A DNA stretch of 64,000 nucleotides from Candidatus Poseidoniaceae archaeon (GTDB lineage: Archaea > Thermoplasmatota > Poseidoniia > Poseidoniales > Poseidoniaceae). The position numbers were made by a program, and so were the translations under genes. The notes below the pieces were generated by a model. It did not search any database, was not told the origin of the DNA, and saw only the letters and a list, made by a program, of their open reading frames with translations. Positions 36,594 through 45,455 of the stretch are shown here, in pieces; the first letter of the stretch is position 1, and each line of letters begins with the position of its first letter. The stretch covers positions 1 to 64,000 of the forward strand of contig JAOMTZ010000009.1 in assembly GCA_028356125.1 (NCBI GenBank). The letters run 5' to 3'.

Positions 36594-37463
36594 ATGATGG
36601 GAATTGCCGATTACATCACCATTGTTAATGGGCTGTTAGGGGTAATGGCGATTGTCTTTGTACTCTTGGCCGTTGATGATATGGGTGAACCATACTACGA
36701 GGGAGGCGTACTAACAGATTACATCTGGGCTGCAATGCTTTGTGTGATGCTTTCAGCATTTGGAGATATTATTGATGGGCCAATTGCTCGAAGGTATTCG
36801 AAGCGTCAATTACTAGGCGGCTCTTTGGATATTATGTCGGACTGTATTTCGTTTTGTGTCGCACCATGTTTGATGATTTTCGCAATGTTTGGAAGAATGG
36901 GGGAAGCATCCCCTATCTGGACAATCTCTCTGGCTCTAGGGTGCTTCTGGGTTATTGCCTGTGGAATGTTAAGGCTAGCACGTTTCCAACATGATGAAGG
37001 AGGCTATGTTCCATACTTCTACGGCTTATCATCTCCCGCCAGTGCCTTAGTACTCCTTTCAGCAGCTGGCCTATTCTGGCTACAACCTTCATCTGGTTAC
37101 GGCCCAGACCTATCCACATGGGATTATGGCATCATAGGCGGTAATGGTAGTCCAAAACCGTATTTCGATTTCTTAATCCTCCCTATTATGGTTATTTGCG
37201 GCGGACTTATGATTTCAGATAGAAAGATGTCCAAACTAAAATCTGGGATTCAACTCAGATTATCGTCCTTGCAATTTGCAGCACTGTTGTTTGCAATAAT
37301 TCATGCGATGACGGAGACAGACACTTGGGATTCTGGAGAGGACCTTTCAGGAACAGGTTTCACTATGTTCCTATTCAGTTTCTCACTGTTCTGGACCATT
37401 GTATATATTGTCGGAGGGCCGCGTTTAGTCGCGCTTGACACCATGGACGATCAGAGTGAGTAA
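36594..37463 (+). CDS. CDP-alcohol phosphatidyltransferase (archaetidylserine synthase-like)
   Basis: 289 residues with about eight membrane helices. The CDP-alcohol phosphotransferase motif D-x2-DG-x2-AR-x8-G-x3-D-x3-D is complete: DIIDGPIARRYSKRQLLG followed by GSLDIMSD (~60-85), including both catalytic aspartates. The next stretch SFCVAPCLMI resembles the phosphatidylserine-synthase subgroup. Expected to join a CDP-activated (in archaea, ether) lipid to serine or another small alcohol at the membrane. Starts 27 bp after the zinc-ribbon gene. Confidence 0.83.
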   Translation: MMGIADYITIVNGLLGVMAIVFVLLAVDDMGEPYYEGGVLTDYIWAAMLCVMLSAFGDIIDGPIARRYSKRQLLGGSLDIMSDCISFCVAPCLMIFAMFGRMGEASPIWTISLALGCFWVIACGMLRLARFQHDEGGYVPYFYGLSSPASALVLLSAAGLFWLQPSSGYGPDLSTWDYGIIGGNGSPKPYFDFLILPIMVICGGLMISDRKMSKLKSGIQLRLSSLQFAALLFAIIHAMTETDTWDSGEDLSGTGFTMFLFSFSLFWTIVYIVGGPRLVALDTMDDQSE

Positions 37464-37495
37464 TGGCGCACATCTTTCGTCGGATAAATCGCCAC

Positions 37496-37518
37496 GCGCG
37501 GTATAGTTACTATCGCGC
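37496..37518. promoter_or_regulatory. imperfect palindrome upstream of the coiled-coil gene
   Basis: gcgcg (37496-37500) and cgcgc (37514-37518) flank an inner atag-tta-ctat palindrome, giving a 23-bp near-symmetric site about 47 bp before the ATG at 37565. The inner tatag could serve as part of a TATA box, so a protein bound here would block transcription. Regulatory role is inference. Confidence 0.4.
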
Positions 37519-37564
37519 ACCTTATCTATCATGAGAACGGCATCCGTAATTGGATGGGGATCCT

Positions 37565-40195
37565 ATGAGTGCTAGCGAAAGCAAGTCAACAACAGGAAGA
37601 GGATTGAGGAGAGGCGGCGATAGCCAGATGGATCTTTCAGCCCTGCGTGCTCAATTTACGTCCACTCCATCCCCATCTTTGGACCAGACATTGATGCAGA
37701 GCTCAAGGTTCCGTGAAGAAGAGAAACTCAGAGCCAAACTTCGACGTGAGAGTAAATTGCGCCGTGAAGCATTGGCTGAAAGAATATCACTAATGCAAGA
37801 TAACATGGCTGTAGATATCTCTAGGCAGCATGAAATGACTCTGAGTGCGTTTGAAGGCGACCTTCGTCGACAGATGGAAGACGAACTATCACAATTAGAA
37901 TCAGAGACTCTTAACCGGGAAGAGATTAGACTTCGTGAAATGCATGAGATGCGTCTGGAAAGAGAGGTTCAGACTCTGAAGGATACATTAGATGTTGAAC
38001 AAGACAGAAAGGTTGAGGAGCACAGATCGTTAGTTATCAGCCAATTAGAAAGCCAACTTTCTGAAGACCATCGCCGTAGATTATCTTTACAGAGAGAAAA
38101 ATTAGAAATCGAATTTAATCAAGCATTACAAATGAAAATACGTGATCTTGAATCAACAATTCAGAAAGAAATGGAAAGCCGCTTCTTAGATTTAGAGTCT
38201 AAAGAAGTAGCCAAACTTGAAGAAAGCCAATCGCAAAAACTATCAGAACGAGAGGAAGCACTACGCCGTGGTATCCGTACAAGGCTTGAGCAGCAATTGA
38301 AATTACGCCTCAAACAGAGAGAAGCAACCATGCGTGCTGAATATGAACGCAGAAGTCTACGACTCGAAGAAGACATAGCCGCTTCAATTCAGGATGAATT
38401 GGAAACCAGACTCTCTTCTGAAACAAAAGAACTCGAAGAGAGAATGCGTCAAGACATCGAACTTGCAGTAGCTCGTCGAAGACAAGAACTCAGAGGCGAA
38501 GTCGAACGCCAGTTAGAAGCCAGACACGCAGAAAAGTTGTCCGATAGGAAAGGACGCCTTCGAGAAAAGTACGATTTGACGTTCTCTAAGGCCGTTGACG
38601 ATATTTCAAAATCACTTGAGTCCGAACTGGAATCCGAACTAGAAGCTAGGATGGATCAGGAGTTCGAATCATACCGTAATGCTAGAGAGGCAGAGATACA
38701 AAACCGCCTGGCAAGATTCCGATATGAGAGAGAGGCAGAATTACATGATAAATTATCCGAGAGGTTCGATTCGAAGAAAGTGGATTGGTCAGAGCGCCTA
38801 GAACTAGAATTCACAGCACGCGAAGCGGCAGCACGCAAAGCCATAATGTCCGAAATTGATGGTAGACTGAGAAATGAAAGAATAACTCATGAAACGGATT
38901 TAGATCTACTAAAGGAAGAGACAGTCCTAGAATTAGAATCTGAAATGGAAGACCGCCTTGCAGAGTTCAGAAGTCGCAAGGAAGACGAAGTTGCAACTCA
39001 ACTAGAGAGACAACTCGACAAGAGAGAAGAAATCATGCGTAACAAGGCTCTCATCGAAGTACGTAAGAGAGAAGCCAACATTAGGGCAGAGATTGAAGCA
39101 CAACTTGGTGTCAAGCGTGCTGAAATTAGAGATAGACTTTCTAACTTAACTAAGAAAATGGACGACTTTAGGTCCATGGCTGAAGTCAAGATGAGAGAAT
39201 CCATCGAAGGTAAAGTTCAGACACAAATAGATGATGATGAATCACGTCTTGCAGAACAGCAATCCGAGTTTGATGAATTGAAATCACAGGATAGCAGAGC
39301 AGAAAAGCGCCAATCTTGGCTACAAGCGATATCCGGAGAAGGGACACAGGCAGAAACTCCTCAGATGGGACTAGACCCAAGTGCACTAGGTGCAAAACCG
39401 AGTGCTCTGGGAGCAAGCGCTGGTAGACCTATGCGAGGGGCAATGGCTCAAGCAGCGGCTCAGCACACTCCTTCAATGGGGCTAGCTGGAATGAGAGCAC
39501 CTCGCTCTACTGCTAAATCATTAAGTGGAGCACAACCGATTGCTAGGCCGGTAAAAGCTCCAATAGGTGGAATGAATTTACCAGCACAAGGGGCGATTTT
39601 GCCACAACCTATCATGCCTAAGATTGTCAGGCAGCCAATTCAACAACCAATGGTTCAGCCTGTAGTCCAAACGCCAGAAGTTTTCACTCCTGCCGTTGAA
39701 CCAATTGCTGAGAAGTTGGTAAGAACGCCGGTAATCAGTCCACCAACGATTGCTACAGTCCAGGAACCAGTACTCGAACCTGCTACAACAGTTATTCCGA
39801 TTGAAAGCCAATTAGAAACCGAGGACGTCAAACCTGAACCCGTTATCGATGAAATAGTACCAGAAATTGAGTCTATGGACGATGTTCTAGACGAAGCTCT
39901 AGATGCGGCTATGGAAGATGAAATGAATCAGGTTCAAGAAACTGTAATGTTGACTCCGATTAGGACCCTAAAGGTTGCAGAAGAGATCAAGACTGCAGTA
40001 TTGAAGACTGTAACGGTGAAGACACTAACTCCAGTAAAGAGGAGAGGGCCACCACCTTCCTCTCAACAGGGTGTAAAGCCTGATGCTGATGGTGAAAAAG
40101 AGGTTACTGCATCTCTAAAACCTGTAACTAAATTGACACCAGTTTCTTCACCTAATACAACTTTGAATATAATTTCAGAGGAAGAAGAAAACTGA
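37565..40195 (+). CDS. giant charged coiled-coil protein
   Basis: 876 residues. About 40-560 is almost uninterrupted Arg/Glu/Leu-rich heptad sequence with no helix breakers (for example MEDELSQLESETLNREEIRL), predicting a very long coiled coil of roughly 500 residues. The rest (~600-876) is Ala/Pro/Val-rich with QPMVQPVVQTPEV-type repeats, probably disordered, ending in an acidic SEEEEN. There is no signal peptide or membrane helix, so it is probably cytoplasmic. The ATG at 37565 has GATGGGGA ahead. It resembles no specific enzyme; a structural, SMC-like or cytoskeletal role is possible. The next gene encodes a TSP3 surface protein 57 bp away. Confidence 0.7.
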   Translation: MSASESKSTTGRGLRRGGDSQMDLSALRAQFTSTPSPSLDQTLMQSSRFREEEKLRAKLRRESKLRREALAERISLMQDNMAVDISRQHEMTLSAFEGDLRRQMEDELSQLESETLNREEIRLREMHEMRLEREVQTLKDTLDVEQDRKVEEHRSLVISQLESQLSEDHRRRLSLQREKLEIEFNQALQMKIRDLESTIQKEMESRFLDLESKEVAKLEESQSQKLSEREEALRRGIRTRLEQQLKLRLKQREATMRAEYERRSLRLEEDIAASIQDELETRLSSETKELEERMRQDIELAVARRRQELRGEVERQLEARHAEKLSDRKGRLREKYDLTFSKAVDDISKSLESELESELEARMDQEFESYRNAREAEIQNRLARFRYEREAELHDKLSERFDSKKVDWSERLELEFTAREAAARKAIMSEIDGRLRNERITHETDLDLLKEETVLELESEMEDRLAEFRSRKEDEVATQLERQLDKREEIMRNKALIEVRKREANIRAEIEAQLGVKRAEIRDRLSNLTKKMDDFRSMAEVKMRESIEGKVQTQIDDDESRLAEQQSEFDELKSQDSRAEKRQSWLQAISGEGTQAETPQMGLDPSALGAKPSALGASAGRPMRGAMAQAAAQHTPSMGLAGMRAPRSTAKSLSGAQPIARPVKAPIGGMNLPAQGAILPQPIMPKIVRQPIQQPMVQPVVQTPEVFTPAVEPIAEKLVRTPVISPPTIATVQEPVLEPATTVIPIESQLETEDVKPEPVIDEIVPEIESMDDVLDEALDAAMEDEMNQVQETVMLTPIRTLKVAEEIKTAVLKTVTVKTLTPVKRRGPPPSSQQGVKPDADGEKEVTASLKPVTKLTPVSSPNTTLNIISEEEEN

Positions 40196-40252
40196 TTTCA
40201 TCAAACGCTTTACTCCGAGCCATTGATAGTGTACCTCTGATTGGGGTAAGTT

Positions 40253-42712
40253 ATGAGGAAGACGATTGCATTTGTTCTGGCAATCCTACTAATACCTGTA
40301 ATCCCGTCAGCCCAAGCAGAATCAAATCTGTTAGATGTTGGGATTACCGACTCGGTGGATGGTAGATTCGTCCACACTTCATTCTCTTCATCATCGACAT
40401 TGATTACTCTGACATCAACTGGTAACCTTTCAGAGCATTTCTGGGGAAGTGGTGAATTAATCACACAATGGTCAATTGAATTGAACATCTCTGCAAACTC
40501 AGCCACGCCAGATTCTACTGGCCTACAAATAGCAGTTTCTCATACTGATGGCGTTTATGTCATCAATACCGAACTAAGAGTAGTATCGGCCAGTTACAAT
40601 ACTACTTCATCGGTTGATTACGTGGTGTGGGATACCGAAGGCGAACTTTGGCTCGGATTCTTCGGCGGTGAAAGGAAAGCAAAGGAGTTTGACGGAGTCG
40701 ACTTTACAGGGTTTGCAACTCCTTCTCACAATACTGCAATGACTGCAATGACAATAATTTCAGATAATCGAATAGTTACAGGTGGAAGAGACAATTTAGT
40801 CAAGGTAACTACTCAAGAAGGAGTTTTGGAAAGAAGCTTATCAGACTTCAGCCAATACCCTAGCGCCATAATTAATGATGGTAGTGGCAACATTATTGTC
40901 GGGTGTACAAATGGTGACTTATTCAGATATGACTTCAATGACTGGTCGATGGAGGAATTAGCAATTTCAAGCAGTCAAACGATTAACTCGATTACTATAG
41001 CAGATGATGGGAAAATATTGGTAGGTACTCTAAATGGAAATTTACACATCATTGATGATGTCACATTCACCGAAGAGGGCGAATATACATCTTCTGGCAG
41101 AGTCATGACTGCAACTTTTGGTAGTGAAGGCCAACTATACATCATTACGACATTTTCAACATCCTCCAAAATCAGACTTTATGACTTAGATTCCGACTCT
41201 GATGGAGTATCTGATAGTTTAGATCTGTTCCCGCTAGACTCCACTCAATACAGTGACCTGGATGGCGATGGGTATGGTGACAACCCCGATGGAACGAATC
41301 CAGATACTTTCCCAGAAGATATGTCCCAGTGGGCAGATGTAGATGGAGACGGCTTTGGCGATAACCCCGATGGAAACTCTTCAGACGATTTTCCTACAAA
41401 CCCTTCACAGTGGAAAGATACTGATGGCGACGGGTATGGAGACAACTCAAATGAAGAAATGGGAGATAGGTTCCCATTAGATTCAACCCAATGGTCAGAT
41501 ACCGATTCCGATGGATTTGGCGATGAAGTTGATGGATACAATGGCGACCATTGTCCTGAACAAAACGGATTCTCCGAAATTGATAGGAAAGGTTGCAAGG
41601 ATTCGGACGGCGATGGATATTCCGACCCAACAGACGACTGGACAATTGGCGATGGTGCTGACTTTTCGATTTATGATAAATCACAGTGGATTGACACTGA
41701 TGGTGATGGTTACGGAGACAACCTATCAGGCAATGATGCAGACACGTGCCCTAACACAGCTGGAAACTCCACCAACACCTACATTCCAGAGATATCTGAT
41801 GATGGCACATTAAGTCTCATCTATGTAGTCAGAGAAAAGTTCGGTTGCATAGATAGTGATGGCGATGGTTTTTACGATCTAGGCGATGACTTACCCAACG
41901 ATGGAAGAGACTACATTGATACAGATGGAGATGAAGTTGGAAAGAGTCGAGATTACAACGATTCAAATCGATTAGTTCAAACAGAAGTTGACCATTGCGC
42001 ACAAGTTTCGACAGATGTAACTGAAATGTGTTTAGGAATTAGAAGTGTAGATTATCAAACTTATTTATCCGGTTTATCTAATACCGATGATGCCCTTTCG
42101 TTTTATCAATGGCAATTGTCAGAGCAGGAAGCAGAAGATGAAGAAGCTTCCAGCAAACAATACTGGTCCACAGCAGCAGAAATATTGCCGTTCCTAGGCG
42201 CAGGTTTCGCCTCAATAGTTGCAGTCTTGCTAATATACGCAGCAATCGGTAAATCTCGCCGACGTAGAGCATTAGTCAAGACATATGGACTTGCATTCGC
42301 TAATGATGACAACAGTGCTGAGACTGAAGCCCTCGAAGGCAAAGCAGGTCTTTCTGCAGTTGGCGGAGTCGACTCTGGCAAATTCTGGGACGATGATGTT
42401 GATCCAATGGAAGTCGCTGATGATGGCGACTTAATCGGTGGCGGATTCGATGACATTGATTTGAAAGGGTCTGACGAAATAACCGATACAACAGAAACCA
42501 TGGAAGAAACAGCTTCTCTTGAAGAATTAGCAGGAATGCCTGCTCAGACTAAAGTTACAGAAGAAGCCATTCCAGAAATCGAGTCAACTACTGAGGCCGC
42601 ATCACAAGAGGCGCCTGAAGCACCTCCTGTTCCTGCTGAAGGACTGCCTGACGGTTGGACAATGGACCAATGGAAATGGTATGGTGCAGAGTGGCTTGCA
42701 AAGCAAAAATAG
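40253..42712 (+). CDS. surface protein with N-terminal propeller and TSP3-like calcium repeats
   Basis: 819 residues. Signal peptide (MRKTIAFVLAILLIPVIPSAQA), then a ~280-residue beta-propeller-like domain with repeated GxIxVGxxNGxL/xxYD strands, then TSP3-type repeats from ~310 to ~600 (DGDGYGDNPDGTNPDTFP, QWxDxDGDGFGDN), a membrane helix (~642-664) and a 150-residue acidic cytoplasmic tail. The tail ends GLPDGWTMDQWKWYGAEWL, a short aromatic module seen at the ends of other surface proteins of this group. It parallels the 1711-4923 protein but with a different N-terminal head. A calcium-stiffened stalk presenting a propeller is the likely plan. Confidence 0.82.
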   Translation: MRKTIAFVLAILLIPVIPSAQAESNLLDVGITDSVDGRFVHTSFSSSSTLITLTSTGNLSEHFWGSGELITQWSIELNISANSATPDSTGLQIAVSHTDGVYVINTELRVVSASYNTTSSVDYVVWDTEGELWLGFFGGERKAKEFDGVDFTGFATPSHNTAMTAMTIISDNRIVTGGRDNLVKVTTQEGVLERSLSDFSQYPSAIINDGSGNIIVGCTNGDLFRYDFNDWSMEELAISSSQTINSITIADDGKILVGTLNGNLHIIDDVTFTEEGEYTSSGRVMTATFGSEGQLYIITTFSTSSKIRLYDLDSDSDGVSDSLDLFPLDSTQYSDLDGDGYGDNPDGTNPDTFPEDMSQWADVDGDGFGDNPDGNSSDDFPTNPSQWKDTDGDGYGDNSNEEMGDRFPLDSTQWSDTDSDGFGDEVDGYNGDHCPEQNGFSEIDRKGCKDSDGDGYSDPTDDWTIGDGADFSIYDKSQWIDTDGDGYGDNLSGNDADTCPNTAGNSTNTYIPEISDDGTLSLIYVVREKFGCIDSDGDGFYDLGDDLPNDGRDYIDTDGDEVGKSRDYNDSNRLVQTEVDHCAQVSTDVTEMCLGIRSVDYQTYLSGLSNTDDALSFYQWQLSEQEAEDEEASSKQYWSTAAEILPFLGAGFASIVAVLLIYAAIGKSRRRRALVKTYGLAFANDDNSAETEALEGKAGLSAVGGVDSGKFWDDDVDPMEVADDGDLIGGGFDDIDLKGSDEITDTTETMEETASLEELAGMPAQTKVTEEAIPEIESTTEAASQEAPEAPPVPAEGLPDGWTMDQWKWYGAEWLAKQK

Positions 42713-42714
42713 TC

Positions 42715-42972
42715 TTAATCAGCGCGCCACACTATCGGTAGGCTGGCCTTTAAATCTCCCAATTGAGAGCCACTGTAAATCGGACTTCCGTCTACTTTCA
42801 ATGTGCTAGTAATTAGCCAAAGAATCGCATTCCAACTCTTCGGTGCTGCGAATAATTCAACTTCACCTATTGTTGCTTTAACTAATAATTTACCTGCATC
42901 ACTCTTAGAATCAAAGATGGCATGAACCAAATCTTTGGTAGAAAACATATGGCCTGTTGGTCTCCAATCCAT
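42715..42972 (-). CDS. small conserved-looking protein of unknown function
   Basis: 85 residues starting MDWRPTGHMFSTKDLVHAIF, mixed alpha/beta, no Cys, no membrane span and no family recognised. A GAGGTGAT ribosome site lies right before the ATG. It is the last gene of the leftward ParA-RHH string, 9 bp after the RHH-like gene, so it is almost certainly co-transcribed and may function with it. Its end is 2 bp from the end of the convergent TSP3 gene. Confidence 0.6.
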   Translation of the reverse strand: MDWRPTGHMFSTKDLVHAIFDSKSDAGKLLVKATIGEVELFAAPKSWNAILWLITSTLKVDGSPIYSGSQLGDLKASLPIVWRAD

Positions 42973-42981
42973 ATGATCACC

Positions 42982-43224
42982 TCAAACCTTGAATGGTGCA
43001 AGATTTAGTCGCTGAACTAAGTGCTCAGCATTTACATCTGCAACTTCTTTCATTTGTGAACGCAAGTTATCCAACTCTCCATTCATTTTACTGAGTTTGT
43101 GAGTACGAATTAGTTCTGTAATAAAAGCGTCCACACTCTTGTGTCCATCCATTGTTCGAAGAGTATTCAACTGTCTTCGAACCTCATAACTTACACTAAC
43201 TGAGGTCATACCTTCGCCGGTCAT
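42982..43224 (-). CDS. ribbon-helix-helix-like DNA-binding protein
   Basis: 80 residues. The N-terminus MTSVSVSYEVRRQLNTLRT, then DGHKSVDAFITELIRTHK, fits a ribbon-helix-helix fold (one beta strand, two helices); the rest is helical. A second start (Met6, 43209) is possible. It lies 76 bp downstream of a ParA gene on the same strand. In archaea a ParA partner of this size and fold is SegB, the centromere-binding protein; a VapB-type antitoxin is the alternative, but no PIN or RelE toxin is next to it. Confidence 0.55.
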   Translation of the reverse strand: MTGEGMTSVSVSYEVRRQLNTLRTMDGHKSVDAFITELIRTHKLSKMNGELDNLRSQMKEVADVNAEHLVQRLNLAPFKV

Positions 43225-43300
43225 GATTAACCTTGGAAACTCTAGACTACTTGAATCCCCCGCGACTAGAGTCCTAACCCAAGCCTGTTTGTGGATATTG

Positions 43301-44272
43301 CTAGTATGACCGGCCTTGTTTATCCAATAATAGACGTGGATGCTCAGTCACTCCGAATTGTCTACGCATTTCCTGGACTCTTTCATGATATTCTTTGGTA
43401 AGCGACCAATATTCTCTACTTCCTGCTCCTGCTCCACTGTTGCTTGGTTTGTTGAGGATTACAGTGGGGGCGCCAGTCCATGCTGCTTCGGCAACTTTAG
43501 CTAGTCGACGAATTGGTGTTTTGAAGACCTTTCTTGGAATTTTAGATTGAACCTCTTTACAAACATGCAGAGATAACTTCGACCTTTGGTCAACCATTGT
43601 CATAGCAACACCGAAGATCTTCAAATTTCTATTGATTCTCTTTTGTATCATTTTAACACTGTTCATCAGCATGCTGAATCCTTCCAGTGCATAATATTCA
43701 GCCTGGACTGGTATGAATACCCAATTCGAAGCGCATAGTGCATTGATCGATAGTAGTCCCAATGAAGGGGGTGTATCTATGATTATGTGGTCAAATTGAT
43801 CGATAATTGGCGCTAGGGCTTCTCTTAGCCTAGTTTCTCTACCGATTCTATGGCTCAATTCAATTTCAGCCCCAGATAGGTGAATGTCGCTGGGAAGTAG
43901 CCATAGATTTTCAATTGCTAAATCTTCAGGTACACGTTTTGAATTTTCATTTCTTTTAGCCCATGCCTTTTGCATTGATTCAGTTATTTGTTCGGGAGAA
44001 ATAAGGTATTCTTCCATTAGTGGGAGGTCTTCTCCACTGTCATTGACTAACAAATCGTAAGCAGTTTTCTTGATTTTCTTTTTCTCAACACCAAAAGATG
44101 TTGCGCAATTTCCTTGAGGGTCTAAATCTATGAGTAATACTTTGGCAGGCGGGACTTTGAATTTAGTAGAACCTTTGGCTAGTGCTGTAGCCAAATTGAC
44201 TGCAGTAGTCGTTTTTGCGCAACCGCCTTTCTGATTGGCGACTGCTACTACCATCTTGTACGGATTCATCAA
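43301..44272 (-). CDS. ParA/Soj-type partition ATPase (SegA-like)
   Basis: 323 residues. Deviant Walker A KGGCAKTT (~15-22) with both signature lysines, Walker A' LLIDLDPQGN, Walker B HIIIDTPPSLG, and the C-terminal adenine-binding IP(V)QAEYYALEG. These define the ParA/MinD class; the size and PPSLG loop favour ParA/Soj over MinD. It should bind DNA cooperatively with ATP and segregate chromosome or plasmid DNA with a partner. The following RHH-like gene is the candidate partner. The ATG at 44272 is followed by a second in-frame ATG. Confidence 0.9.
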   Translation of the reverse strand: MMNPYKMVVAVANQKGGCAKTTTAVNLATALAKGSTKFKVPPAKVLLIDLDPQGNCATSFGVEKKKIKKTAYDLLVNDSGEDLPLMEEYLISPEQITESMQKAWAKRNENSKRVPEDLAIENLWLLPSDIHLSGAEIELSHRIGRETRLREALAPIIDQFDHIIIDTPPSLGLLSINALCASNWVFIPVQAEYYALEGFSMLMNSVKMIQKRINRNLKIFGVAMTMVDQRSKLSLHVCKEVQSKIPRKVFKTPIRRLAKVAEAAWTGAPTVILNKPSNSGAGAGSREYWSLTKEYHERVQEMRRQFGVTEHPRLLLDKQGRSY

Positions 44273-44349
44273 ATACCCCTGAAAATACTCTGCTGTAAAC
44301 TATCGAGGCGGGCGGCCCTCTGTAAAGAGTCGCATTCATCGAGTAGTAA

Positions 44350-45357
44350 TCATCCCTGTTGGATGACTGGTACAGGAACTTCGGAGAGGATTTTGCGCAC
44401 AATGTGCATTCCGGTAATTCCACGAATCTTAGCCTCTGGCTTCATTACGATTCTGTGAGAGATAATCTGTAATGCAATTCCTTTGATGTCATCAGGGATT
44501 ACATAGTCACGCCCGTCCACTGCTGCAGCGGCTCTACCTGTCTTGAATAGAGACTGGCTTGCACGAGGAGATGCACCGTTCACTACACGGTGGTCTTCAC
44601 GAGTTCTCTGAACAATCTCAACGATGTATGAGAGGATTGCAGGGTCGACATGTACTGTTTCAAGTGCCTTCTGCATAGCAACTACCTTCTTTGGAGATGT
44701 TATTTGTTCAACATCGTGTTGATCTTTTCCACGTAGTTTACGGCGGGCAAGAATTGCCTTTTCTTCAGCACGATCTGGGTAACCCATGCTCATCTTCATC
44801 AGGAAACGATCCATCTGAGCTTCTGGCAGTGGGTATGTTCCTTCTTGTTCAATAGGGTTCTGAGTTGCTAATACAACGAAAGGTGCAGGCAACTTGTGCG
44901 TGATACCTTCGATTGTAACCTGCTTCTCTTCCATTGCTTCTAGCAATGCAGCCTGTGTCTTAGGTGGAGCACGGTTGATTTCGTCAGCAAGAAGAATGTT
45001 GGAGAACAGAGGCCCTGCACGTAGTTTGAATTCTCCAGACTTTTGGTCATACATGTACGTACCCATGATGTCACTCGGAAGCAAATCGGGGGTGAACTGA
45101 ACACGCTTGAATTTACATCCAAGAGCGCGAGCAAAAGTATTGGCAAGTAATGTCTTAGCAAGACCAGGGAAATCTTCTAGCAGCATGTTTCCGTTAGATA
45201 GAACCCCAACAGTTACTCTTCGTAGATTTTCGTTCTTACCAATGATAACCTTGGAAACTTCTCCCATCAATGAGTTTGCGATGGAAGAAACCGTTGCAAT
45301 AAGGTCCTTTGTACGATGGTCACCTGCTGGTGCGCCTGCTTGGAATCCTGCATTCAT
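44350..45357 (-). CDS. MoxR-family AAA+ ATPase
   Basis: 335 residues from the ATG at 45357 behind AGGTG (the frame begins at 45402). MoxR features: a Walker A variant LLEDFPGLAKTLLA, Walker B ILLADEINRAPPKTQAALLEAMEE, sensor 1 VLATQNPIEQEGTYPLPEAQMDRF and a C-terminal lid with GASPRASQSL and DYVIPDDI. MoxR proteins act as chaperones that mature or activate protein complexes, usually with VWA/DUF58 partners. No such partner is adjacent here; it is followed by ParA and preceded by aIF5B. Confidence 0.92.
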   Translation of the reverse strand: MNAGFQAGAPAGDHRTKDLIATVSSIANSLMGEVSKVIIGKNENLRRVTVGVLSNGNMLLEDFPGLAKTLLANTFARALGCKFKRVQFTPDLLPSDIMGTYMYDQKSGEFKLRAGPLFSNILLADEINRAPPKTQAALLEAMEEKQVTIEGITHKLPAPFVVLATQNPIEQEGTYPLPEAQMDRFLMKMSMGYPDRAEEKAILARRKLRGKDQHDVEQITSPKKVVAMQKALETVHVDPAILSYIVEIVQRTREDHRVVNGASPRASQSLFKTGRAAAAVDGRDYVIPDDIKGIALQIISHRIVMKPEAKIRGITGMHIVRKILSEVPVPVIQQG

Positions 45358-45455
45358 GGTAATAGCACCTCGTGGTACAAGAGGGGAACCAATCAATTCC
45401 ATACTTCAAGGTATTGCGTATACAAGTCGTTGGCGATTGAGCAAATATTGAGGGA

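Noticed and set aside
38161-39204. Minus-strand Ser-rich frames in the coiled-coil gene
   Set aside because: They are antisense shadows of a Glu/Arg-rich coding strand; no starts or domains.
42982-43224. Toxin-antitoxin pair with the neighbouring 85-aa gene
   Set aside because: The 85-aa protein shows no PIN, RelE or MazF residues; ParA partnership is the simpler reading, although not proven.
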